A stretch of 64,000 bases of DNA from Pocillopora verrucosa. Its lineage: Eukaryota; Cnidaria; Anthozoa; Scleractinia; Pocilloporidae. The DNA is taken from NCBI RefSeq assembly GCF_036669915.1, contig NC_089320.1, positions 5,561,491 to 5,625,490 on the forward strand, given 5' to 3'. This document shows, one piece after another, positions 10,119 to 21,000 of this stretch (the first letter of the stretch is position 1; every line of letters starts with the position of its first letter). The notes beneath the pieces were generated by a model that ran no database searches, was not told where the DNA came from, and saw nothing but the letters and a program-made list of their open reading frames with translations. The position numbers were made by a program, and so were the translations under genes.

Positions 10119-13100
10119 TCAAAGCCCTCCGCGTGGTTCATGTCTGTTCACAGGACGGCTGTTCAGTCGCACATGCTTCGCATGTTCCCTCCTATCCCGG
10201 TGAGATTTCTCTTCATCAAAATCTCCTGATCCCCAGTCCTTATCTCGTCCACCTCTGTGGTCCCGGTACCTATTCTCCATCTCCCTGTGTGTCCCTGCCC
10301 CTTCACCATTAACCCTCAGCCTGTCCCTCTCTCGTAAGGCCCCTGTGTCTCTCATAAAAGGTGCAGCGGCTTCAGCATGGCGGCTGTGGTGGGAGGGCCT
10401 CGCTCTGGGTTCTAAATACATCGTCAAAGAAATTAGAACTGTTGGTGTAGAATCCCGTCACAGGTTTTAATATTTCGCTCTTCACCCACAAACATCAGTA
10501 TGCCTATGCTCCATACTGTTCTCTACACATTTCCTAGGGTGCTGACGAGGAGAATTTGCTTAACAATCGAGAGCTCATCTGGCTGGTGATCATTTCCTTT
10601 ATTCTCATGACCTTAATGTGTGGTCTGAGAGTGATCTTGTAAGAAGAAATTAGATGCTTATCACTCTTAGGGGTACAAGGGTTAAATTTCGTTCAATACA
10701 AACCTTCCAATCCTCTGAGTGTGGTTCTCTGTCCGTCTCTCAAAGTATGGGAGGGCAGCTTGGTTCGTTGCTTCCATTCCTGGTCAAAAGCTGCAGCATC
10801 ACCTATGCCACAAACAACATTCATTAGATTATTTCATAGATATTTATTGATTTATAGACTGTTAAGAATGCTACAACAGAGTGTGGTCTTCAATACAGCC
10901 AATCCTACTGTGGGGAAAGGTGACTTATCATAGGATGCTTGCACATAAAGTTCATGACCCAAATCATGTTCATTAACTCCCTAACTCCCAAGATCTGATT
11001 GTTAATTCTCCCCTCTAGCTGCAACACATTTCCTTGTAAATTAGTTACAAGAATTTGGTGTTAGATCAAGATAACAACTTCTACCTGATTAGTTTGAGTA
11101 TTCTCATTATCTATTTTCTGAATAATGTATGGATGTTACAGGGAGATGTTACATGTTAATCTCATGAAGTGAAGTGATCATGCTGAACCCTTTTACTCCC
11201 ATAAGTGACCGAGACATAATTTCTCCTTAAGATATCAATACAATATCAGGTAGACAAGTGATGAGAATAAATAACAGTTAGAGGATTATTAGTTGATCCA
11301 ATACCAAATTCTCAAAACAAACGTCACAAGAAATGTATGGCAGACAGTAAGGAGAATTACAAATGAGATCTTCGGAGTTAATGGGCTTAAGAGGTTAAAA
11401 ACAATAAGAAACATGCAATCGCTCATTTGAGTGTTCATATGTTGATAAAATGTTGATGAAAAGGTACCAGTAGTTGCTGATGAGGTGGACAAATAAGAGA
11501 AGTGGTTGCAAACTGAGGTTTAACGCAAACAATTTGTTCCTTCACAAAAAAGGTTTTTGTGACAGAAAAACAACATGACCAAACTCACTTTCGTCCAGAT
11601 TGATAAAGTTCTGCTTTCTGTCTTCATCACCTGTTCTCCTGTTCAATGATCGCTCAATGACATGAGAACGATCTCCTGTAAATAGGTAAGAGAAATGATT
11701 AACATGTAACATGTAATACTCATTTCTCAGTTTAGATTTAGGGAACAAGTACAAAACATTTTGGCCATAAAATGAGGTTCCAAAACTAACAGTATGCACT
11801 GGAATAACCAGGTTAGTAAGATATTCATTATATCTCTGGGTCCAAATAGAGGGGGGAGATTTCAATTCAAACAAACTTTTGAATTTAGTTTATGTACAGT
11901 GAAATTGACCAATCATAGCTTAGGTACTAATTGAGAGATACAAAAACACTACATTTTCCTCAGAGAAATTTTCCCATATTGTAGCTACACCTATTTCCTC
12001 CTTGCTACATCTAAATAGAGTTTGTGTTCATAAAATATAAACATGTCTACAATACTAATTGTAAAAAAGGCTTGGTGTAGTTACCCAGATGATGACCAAT
12101 TGCCATGCGATGCAATCCTGATTCAGAATCTCGAAGTGTGTGCTGTGTCTCTTTTACCTGCACAAAGCAGAAAACAAAAATATTTCTCAGACAAATTGAG
12201 ATGAACCATGAACTCCAGAAATATTTATAGAATGTTATTGTTTTAATGAAGAGAAACTATCAGGTGTGAGAATACAAAACCATAAACATTCATGGTAATA
12301 ACTTTGAGGTTTTGAAGTTTGTTCACGTCTGAGCTTCCTAGTGATTGTTCAATACAAATTTAACCCTATAGAAAATTGAGACATTCAATTTTCAGATTTT
12401 CTGTCCTACAATGATATCTAAACAACAAATAAAACAATCAATAAAAAAGGGATTATTTTTTTGTCAGGCAACCTTTTTACTTGCTGAAGTGATAATACAT
12501 TAGTCAGGAGGTCATTGGGGGGTTCTGAACACAGTGATACTGCAAAAAAATTTGGCAACTATCACAATATTACAAAGTGCTGAAACACCTATTCTGTGTG
12601 TTATGTTAAAAGCAAATAACATGGAAATGAGAATGAAGAATTTGTTACTGAAAGTTAGTTGTAATAGTCAATCTCAGCCTGTTCAAAAACAAAAGGAAAC
12701 TGTGGAAGGCTCAAAAAAGGGTGAAGGATAAGGAGGAAAATTTTTAATATAGTCCAAAAGGCTGAAAAACTGCATCCCACAGGTTTGGAGAATACCACAA
12801 TACTGCAAAACTGCAATTGAGATTGAACTTACCAAAATACTGCAAGAAAAATTGTCCAATACTGCAAACACCAACGCCCCCCACACAAATTATCTTCACA
12901 ATGTCAGAGAGACAAGCGTAGCCAAAACAAAAAAAGGTTTAGGTAGAAACATTAGTTACAAGAATTAGCTTCAATTTCAAGGGCTTCACTTCTATTACAT
13001 GACACAACTCTACCTACCCCTCCAGGAGCTCTCTTAGTGGACTTGGTTGCTTGGAAGACTTTAGGTTCCCCTAGTCCATCATTAGAATATGACATAACAC

Positions 13101-16100
13101 TTGAGGATGAGTAGCTGTATGTGTTTGGGTTATTAGCCATTTGTTCCTAACAAAATCACACAAACACCAAAAAGACATTTGTAAAAAAATTGGCAATATG
13201 TAGACTACCATCAAGAAATGACAATTAAATTTTTTCTGACCCATCTCAGAGAATAGGTTCAGCTTCTTTTTCTGCGCTATTTGTGGCAAAGAATGACAGT
13301 GACAAATATTTTAAATTGGGAGATCTGTATACTTTGAAAAAATTTTGAAGAACAAATTGTCAAGACAGAAGAAAAAGCATAACAAAAATCTTTAGGAAAA
13401 GAAAGTTCACAGGTAAGACAAGTAAAAATTGTAGCTGATTTGATAACTTCACTTACAAAATTCCTCTGCATGTTAGCCATCATGGTGTTCATGCTTCCAA
13501 ACATGTCACCAAACATGCCGCCGAACATATCTCTTGGGACCACCTGCTGATTTCTTAGACTTGACCTGTGATGTTGCCCTCCAACACCAGGGGCAGGAAG
13601 AGCAGAAGGGAGGCCAGAGCGTTGATGAAACCTCAAAAATGGGTCATTGAATCCACCCATTAGAGTTGACATTCTCTGGTGGTGTTCCCTAAAAGAAATG
13701 GTACAGTTTATGTACATGATGCAAAGCCTTCACCATTTGCAATGTAAGGTTGTTCGTCAATTTTTTCATGTTAATAAAGGTCTATTGTGTTTATATAATA
13801 AATAAAATAATATGTGGTTGTTTGAAGATATGGAATTTCTCATCTTGTATTTGACTTGATATTTCACTTTTTCACTGTGCCCACTCATTGGATTTTGAGT
13901 TGAACACTGCAAAAGAAATTCTGTATCTACCCCTGCCCTGGTATCATTCCCTACAATCTTGCATAGGCCAAAAACTGATAATAAGTCATCCCACCCCTGA
14001 TCCAAACCCACAATAAAAACTGTTGCTTACAAATCTTCTCTAACACCACAACTGTTCATAACAACAACAACAACAAAAGCTTTCTATAGCTCTCTCAACA
14101 TGGCTCAGTAGAGCTTTTCCAAACAAATTCTCTTTGCCTACTGACAACAACCACTACTTCTTGATGACCGAATTTTCCCATACATTTATTGAGTGTTCTT
14201 AAACAGTTCAGACCCTTTAACTCTCAAGAATTGATTGTCAATTCTCCCCTCTAGCTGCTACACATTTCCTTGTGAATTAGTGAAAAGAATTTGGTGTTGG
14301 ATCAAAATGACAAATTCTACCTGATAACTTTGATTATTCTCATTACCTGTTTTCTAGATATCATATGGGTATTATAATGAGAAAATACATGTTAATCTCT
14401 TCTGGGAGTTCAAGGGTTAAGCATTCTAGAAACTTCTGCAACTCCTTGCTTAAATCACTTTCAATAAAAGAAGGAAATCAGCTTCACCCTTAAACCCTAT
14501 CAGTGACTAATTCAAGACTTCTCCCAACAATACCACCAAATTACTCAATAAGCAGGTGATAAGAATATCACACTCGTTACCAAGAGAGCATTATCTTGAT
14601 GTACCAAGAAATTCTCTGAAATCTTTCCCACTGAATGCAAAGGAGCTAAAGGGAGAACTACATGAACTAAATATTGGGACCAATGAAACTGTATGCAAAC
14701 GAAAATCTTCTCTACGACAGATTTGTGCAGGAGTACCACTGACAAGCTTTTCAATTGTTCCAGCATTTTTGACCTGGGTTATTAAACTTTTATAAGCCAT
14801 CAAAGGTATTTAAAGTGATTTCTAAGAAATAAAAGTTGTTGAACTATTTTTTGGAAACTACTCCAATCCCTGTTTTGAGAACAACAATAAATAAACCAGC
14901 TCACCGTTTTTCCTTAAGAAATATGATGAGCCAAACTTACCCAATTTTTGCCGGTACTGGTACTAATTATGCATGTCATTTCATTGGTTCACAATACATT
15001 TTGCAATAGTTGGAACTAAGACTTTTCAATCAAAAGTAACACTTGAAAAAATACTTGATAGGTCGAAAGTCTTCAGTGTATGGAACAGTGTAATGTATAC
15101 TAATATAATAAATGTAATGTATTCTATAATAATAATTGTTCTTGCTGCATCTTGTATCTTCTATTTACATCTTAAATTATATTACAGTATTAGTTTTATA
15201 CGAGTCATACCCAATAAACCTGTTAAAACAAGAAAGAAATTTATGAAAAAATTCATGGAATTTTTTTTGACATCTACTAAAAATTGTATAACTTTCAAAG
15301 TAGTAATTTGCATTCTTGAAAATAGGCTTTGTGCACTTTTCCAATTTATTTTTTCAAGTTTCTAATTTAAGGGGATATTTGTGCACCAAGACAATTTACA
15401 CAATAAAAAATATTGATCCCCCAGCTAATTCAAAAGCAAAACACAATCATGCCTGTTAACCTTGTCCACTGATTAAAAAAATTTCTAGGAATGCAAGCAT
15501 GCTTATTTTCCTCACTTCATGATGTTATGCACAGTACAGGATGCACAGTACAATACTGAGGTATCACCTTGAGTGCGTTTCCCATAAACACTAAAAGTGA
15601 TTATTGTAAGGTGTACACCAAGTATTTCAGTTTCACTTGTACAGCCATGCGAAAAGCGAATCTGACAAAAGAATATTTTACTGAAGACTCGACTACATGT
15701 TAAAAATTAAACATTTTTATTCCGAAAATATACAATATATTTAGAGTAACCCAGAATCAAGTCGTTTTGTTTCCGAGTAAACCAAGGATTAGGCCAAAAC
15801 GAGTCCATTACATCGATTTTTTTCTTTTGTTTTTTTTCATCCTGATAATGGCCTTACATCGTAAGCCCCCTTTAGCTATAACAATCTGCGTTAAGATAAC
15901 TTGATTGTGTTGATAAAAAAGTTATACGCGCAAATTTACCCACCGCTCTACGTAAACAAACACGAGTCATCTAAATGGGCAAAGATTCTTATTTCTCGCG
16001 CACGACGAAAGGATTACGACTGTGATGCCTTAACTAGTCTATGCTGTACTTACCTGAAGAACGGATCGTCCTCAAAATCAGCAAAAGCACCCCGAAACAT
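10119..16100 (-). CDS. MLF: Myeloid leukemia factor (Mlf), 7 coding exons, complete
   Basis: Coding exons, in transcript order: 16100-16054, 13688-13457, 13146-13018, 12157-12085, 11675-11589, 10802-10704, 10411-10119. They join in frame to 319 residues. The first exon gives MFRGAFADFEDDPFF, the typical MLF start; exon 2 adds the REHHQRM segment and a Met/Phe/Gly-rich run; exons 3-5 hold the conserved MLF core (SYSND, GEPKVFQ, APGG, LRDSESGL, GHHLGDR, NRRTGDE, INLDE); exon 6 has DAAAFDQEW. The C-terminal tail is Arg/Glu/His rich and unconserved. MLF proteins shuttle between nucleus and cytoplasm and are linked to chaperone/BAG complexes and transcription control in flies and mammals. It is longer than human MLF1/2 (about 250-270 aa), mostly through this tail. 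A minus-strand AATAAA at 9862-9867 is the likely poly(A) signal. Introns carry several MITE-like repeats. Confidence in the identity is very high. Confidence 0.95.
10482..10686 (+). mobile_element. MITE-like element, family 2 (ACATCAGTATG type)
   Basis: Contains the family blocks CCATACTGTTCTCTACACAT, GGTGATCATTTCCTTTATTC, GAAATTAGATGC and the end CAAGGGTTAA. It lies in the last Mlf intron. Confidence 0.6.
10972..11166 (+). mobile_element. MITE-like element, family 1 (TAGCTGC type)
   Basis: Contains AATTCTCCCCTCTAGCTGC, CACATTTCCTTGTAAATTAG, CTACCTGATTAG and TTACATGTTAATCTC, all shared with the copy at 14212-14420. It sits in Mlf intron 5, directly before a family-3 copy. Confidence 0.65.
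11187..11400 (-). mobile_element. MITE-like element, family 3 (AATTTCTCCTTA type)
   Basis: Begins AACCCTTTTACTCCC and ends AAGAGGTTAAA, an imperfect inverted-terminus pair. Internal blocks ATTTCTCCTTA and CAGACAGTAAGGAGAATTA are shared with 24183-24361. Confidence 0.6.
14060..14077 (+). repeat. (AAC)n microsatellite
   Basis: Five to six AAC/ACA units within Mlf intron 1. Confidence 0.6.
14212..14420 (+). mobile_element. MITE-like element, family 1, best-preserved copy
   Basis: Starts CCCTTTAACTCTC and ends GGGAGTTCAAGGGTTAA, inverted termini. It is close in sequence to 10972-11166. It lies in Mlf intron 1 (13689-16053). Confidence 0.65.
14488..14590 (-). mobile_element. Truncated MITE-like element, family 3
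   Basis: CCCTTAAACCCTATCAGTGAC, TTCTCCCAACAATACC and GCAGGTGATAAGAAT match the left part of the family-3 copies, after which similarity fades. Confidence 0.4.
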
Positions 16101-16718
16101 GGCCACGAAGGGATATTCGCTTACGCAGAAGCGGCTCAAATCCCAGTTACACCTCGGTCTGATGAACGCTACGCTTGACAAATTTTATCAAATCACTCGT
16201 TTCCGCGCATGTGCTCACGCATCCAGAAGTTGGCGCGGTTACACAGTCTTTTGTTTCCAGTTCCTCGCAAATCAACCCAAATACGAAACTGAATACTGGC
16301 GTGCATTGAAAACTCGAACCGCGTCAGTTATCGAATCAAAAGAGGACAGACCAGTGTTTGGTGATCTTGTTTTATTCCTTATTTCAATAATTTAAAATAT
16401 ACCTTCAAGATCGACTAGCTCAGTTCTATTTAAAACGACATAGTTACTAGGAACTGAGCCCTGCTTTACACATCTACACTTAAAATTAGTTCATTTAAAA
16501 TTGCCACTCATCAATCCAGAAAAATTTGAACAAGCTTTGCACTTGCTCATATACAGAGAAAATAATCCTTTGTGGCAACATTAAAATTTTTAAAGCTTGC
16601 CAATCCGGTTTCACGAGTTCTCGATTTGTGTACTTCAAAATAATATTTTTTGGGGGAAGGCTGCTGTGCAGGATTCAATCTTTTTCTGAAGGGTTGTGTT
16701 AGTAATGTATGGTAGTCA

Positions 16719-16925
16719 ACCCTTTAACCCCATAGAGTAACCAGCATTTAGTTCTTCTTATATTATCACCTCTGAATCAAACATTAAGGCTACAAGAATT
16801 AAGGAAATGATCAGAAACGAAAGAAGCTTTTGATTTTCAACCAAATTCTCCTTTTCAACTTCTAAAGAAATGTATAGAGAGCAGTATGGAGAATACGCAT
16901 ACTGATCTTAGGGTGTAAAAGGTTA
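16719..16925 (-). mobile_element. MITE-like element, family 2, reverse copy
   Basis: Starts CAACCCTTTAACCCC and ends GTGTAAAAGGTTAACC. It carries the reverse complement of the family-2 core (AAGGAAATGATCA, GAAATGTATAGAGAGCAGTATGGA). It lies between Mlf and Spen. Confidence 0.6.
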
Positions 16926-17279
16926 ACCACTGAACACTTTATAAATAACCGATTCATAAGACAAAACTCCTAAGAGAAAAATTAAAAAATGTAAAAAAAC
17001 AAAAAAACGAACAAAAACAATCAAAGAACAACGACAAAAAAACACCACACACTGAGATAAACATCCATAAAGACAAATATACATATAAAACACAGAGGAA
17101 AACAAAAGAGGACACATTGTTATTCATGCTGCAATACTATTCTACTCTCCAGTCAAGTATGGGAGGATAGAAATCTAACACAAACAGGAATCTAGCTACA
17201 AGAAACATATCGCTATAACTTCCACCTAACTCTCGCAAGGTATACTTTTATAAACAATTACACTCTTCAAGGAAGACAC

Positions 17280-17450
17280 CGTCGCTAGGGGGTTTCAATG
17301 ACAGCCGGTTACCGGCGGTCTGCCGCTGACCATAAGACCCCCTGTTGCCGCCTATTTCACCAGCGGGAAGGCTGTCATGACAAGGTTTTGCCTTACACCC
17401 TCTTCGACAGGCACAGCCGATTATCACACCACCGGCAACCGCTTATTGAC
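17280..17450. repeat. GC-rich dispersed repeat, copy 2
   Basis: GGGGGTTTCAATGACAGCCG, GTTGCCGCCTAT, TTCGACAGGCA, CCGGCA and CCGCTTATTGA follow in the same order as in 3534-3720. Confidence 0.5.
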
Positions 17451-18046
17451 AACGTTGTGGAAACACCTGCTTAAACCTTGTTGAATCCTGTCTTGAAAAA
17501 CGAATTTACTCCAGGATACATTTGCTACGGCACTCGTATCACAAAAAGCTATTTATATAAATTAAAAAAACCTACTTAAGGCAAATTTACAAGACTAAGA
17601 AAATACTAATACTCTAAATTTCACTACAATTGTGACAGTTGCATTAACTTTTTCCTCTAATTGGAAACAATTATGCGATAGGATGAAAGATTGGACTGCA
17701 AAATTTCCCGCCTCTTTTACGGGGTGTCAACCTGAGGAGTCTTAGATATGACAGAAACGTCAATGTTTCTTCTACTGAACGCACAGCGCTGTTTGTAACT
17801 TCAGAGTCTTTGCTCTGGCCAATCAGACCAGAGATACCATGTCTCTTCGGTCAATAACTCCTTTACGGTTCCAGAAATACCCATCTACTCGGTAGTAAGA
17901 AGTAGCGAGGTTGCCGTAGTTTTAGGGATCCAATCACATCAGAGCCCCGAATGTTATGTTTTTCCCAGTGGCAGTTCTCTTCCACACAGTAGAGGGGGTA
18001 TATTCCAGTTCAACGAGCTATCTCGCTCAAATGTCATCCATTATTT

Positions 18047-21000
18047 CTATACAGAGGCTACCACAACCATTAAGTGCCCACTGTCGGCAGCGCTGTCCAA
18101 GAGGTCTGGAGAAACTCGAGCCAAGTGCTCCTGGGCGAAATCGCACGGCGGGAAAATGTGAAGAACATAGCTAGGCTGAGGGACAAAACAATAAAAAAAT
18201 AATAACAACCTAAATACTTACATGATTAACTTAGTTTTAAATAATTAACCATTCTTAATAAACCCTATCCTCGAACGTCAGGAAAACCAAAAATATAGCT
18301 GAAATATGCAAAGAAAATATTATTAGGAAAAAAGTAGCAGTGGAAAGAGGGAGAGGGCGGTAAAGTTTGCCAAATAGACTTGGGTGCTCATCATGGCGTC
18401 TTACATGAACCTCTTCCTGATGGGAATGAAAGGGCTAACCAGCCTTAACAACTCACAGCTTTTGCATCCATCATTTGGAGATAAAAAACCCAGCATCACC
18501 AGCACCAGCTAGTGATATCGATTCGTGATTGACGAGTTCTGTAAAAACTTTACCTTTCGCAGAGGAAATGTTTATATACCCTCACTCACCTGAGAGCTGC
18601 CTGGTCGTGCTACATTGATGATCCCTGCCGCTTGTTTTTGTTGCAAATAGTTGATAAAACCACTCTTCAGCGCGCGTGTTTGGGCGTGGACATCCAAAGG
18701 ATCTCGGCCACAAGGCAGCGCCAACAGAAGACAGTGATCTTTGTCCGACTGTTGAGAAAATCGCCAAGACCGTGGTGAGCTTATGTGATGTAGAAAGCGC
18801 GGTTAAATCTCATAATATAAAACTACACGCCCTATGTTGTTGACCAATACTCAAACAACACTTCCAAGGTGAGATATGCCAAGAACAAGATTACAAGTGG
18901 AAAAACCGTAGGTCGGGTGTTTCTATACTTTAAAGTTTGAGTTACACTGTCATAGCCTTGAGTTGAATTCTGCCACGAGTTTGTCTTAAATGTTTTCTTA
19001 GAGGTTGTGCAAAGTTACCAAAACAAAACGTGCCTTATTTTTCGTGCTAATTACAGTGATTTAAAATGGCTACGTCGAGGCGTCTTCATCCCGACAAATT
19101 AAGCCAAAATTTTTCTAGATCGTTGTTAACAATCCGTTTGAATCTATTCCTATCTGGTCATCTATATTCATCTGCCGCTTTTTGTTTCCTCTTTTAGGTA
19201 ATTCTGTCTCACTAAACTAACAAGCTGCAAGAAGTTTTTACACAAAACGAAAAATGACCCAGTTCGTGTGCAGTATACCGTTGAGTGTCACGGCCGCCTA
19301 CCTGCATCCTCCTTATGACACCTTCCAACTGTGACGGTTCCAACTTCATACGCTGAGCGATTCGAATTGGAGGAGGGACACCTCCTACCCCATTGGTAGG
19401 TGCCTGTGGTAAGGATACCTCCGCCAAGCGACCGTTACCGGCCAGATAATGCATTTGCACGGCTGCAGAGTCGTTTTTCAGAGCCAGTAGCCCCTGCCAG
19501 ACGACTGGATACCGCCGCAATAGGTCTAACAACGTGTCCGTGTTCGACGGCTGTGGGACAGCTGACGAAAGGTTGTAGTCAGAGTGTGGTGGGGGAGGAG
19601 GGGGTAGCCCTTGGGGAGATCCCAAATCTGGTGCCACAGGTACCCCAATAGGTAACCCGGGAGAGTGCACTGTTAATGGAGGTGTGGAAACGTTCGCTGG
19701 GGCCGCGACCGCTGGGTTCAGCGGTATACCAGGAGGGGGAATGGGACTAAGAGTAGCAGGGGAAGATCCCAAGGGCACCGACCGAGTTCCATCATAATGT
19801 ACTGGCGGTGCTGTAGCTATGTCATATGATGACACCTGTGCGGGAAGCCCGTCTGGAGATGGGCCTACTCTTGTTAACATTTCGGTGGGTGGGTAGCCTT
19901 CTGAAACCTCTCGGGGCGGAGGTGGGGGTGGAGGGGGAGGTGGTGGCGATTCACCGTCCGACATCCGTCGTCGTTTTTGTCTCACACCATCCGTCTTCTC
20001 CCAGTCACGCCTTCGCTCGTCTCTGTGCGACTTCCGAGGTGAGCGGCTCCCAGATTCGCGTGGAAATTCCCTTTCTTCCCTAGACGGCCTGTCCTCCGCA
20101 GAATGCCTTCGAACAGGTTTCTTACTTTCAAATTCGGGTTGACCAAACCTCTTACTTTCAGGAACATGGCTATCCCTGATTTCAGGTGTGTGCAAGTCAG
20201 CAGCAACACTGTCTCTTGGTTTATTGACAGACACCGCCACATCAGAGGCCTCTTTACCAGCTGCATCCTCGGTGAGCGCAGTTTCTTCCTGCAGCTCTCG
20301 CTCTTCCTCTTCTTCGCCCAGCGAAGCTCGAAAACGCCTGTGTTTCCTTCTTTTCTTTACATCCCTTTTCTCCTTTTTTCTGACGCCCTTTTCAGGCGGA
20401 GGAGATGCTGGAGCAAGTTCCCTCTCGCCGTCTTTAACAAGTGTTTCTAAAGCCCTGGTACCATTACCGTCCACCCGTCGCTCGTCCCAGACATCGTCCC
20501 GCGTCCCCTCTTTACCCTTTTGTACAGCAGTCGCGGTATCACCGTCCCTACTTCCTTTCCTCGGCTCCTTCTCCTCGGGACCTCGCTTCTCCGCAGACCC
20601 CTCACCTCCACTTACAGTTTCTTTCTCTCCATCCACCGTTTCAGGAGTAGGCGAGCGAGGTTTCCTTCTCTTTTTATCCTTCCTTTTCGGTCGCTTTTCT
20701 TCCTGCTCAATGTCACGACTTGACGGCTTACTGTGCACGGCGGCCCGCTCATCATCTTCACTATACCCAGCTCTTTCTCGGTCAGGTTCGACCGGGAATT
20801 CCCGCGAACGTGTGTCTTTACGATCTCGTGGTTCTTCGTAGGAGCCCGAGCTACTTCTGTTCTCCGGCCAGCGTTCTTGGTTGTCTTGATAAAAGCGTTC
20901 ATTTGCACTGTAGGTGCCATCATCCCTGTCCCTGTCTCGTGTGCCTCTCTCATGTCTCTGCCGGCCCTGTTCTTTTTCTCTCTCTCTCTGTCGACTGAAG

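Larger units (their letters stand above)
16101..18046. other. Intergenic region: Mlf promoter side and Spen 3'-UTR side
   Basis: Apart from the family-2 MITE and the GC-rich repeat, nothing recognisable is seen. It must contain the 3'-UTR of Spen and the 5' region of Mlf, which are arranged tail to head. Confidence 0.4.

Noticed and set aside
14216-14420. Recurring spaced repeats considered as a CRISPR-like array
   Set aside because: Copies are about 200 bp, kilobases apart, in both orientations, in a eukaryotic genome; they fit MITE-like elements.
15901-16395. 164-aa plus-strand open frame
   Set aside because: It overlaps antisense to the Mlf first exon, starts from a non-ATG codon and shows no family motif.
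18582-18767. 61-aa minus-strand open frame resembling a mitochondrial targeting peptide with a splice donor
   Set aside because: The same DNA in another frame encodes the SPOC segment (LLLALPCGRD, FINYLQQKQAAGIINV) of Spen exon 11, so the frame is a shadow.
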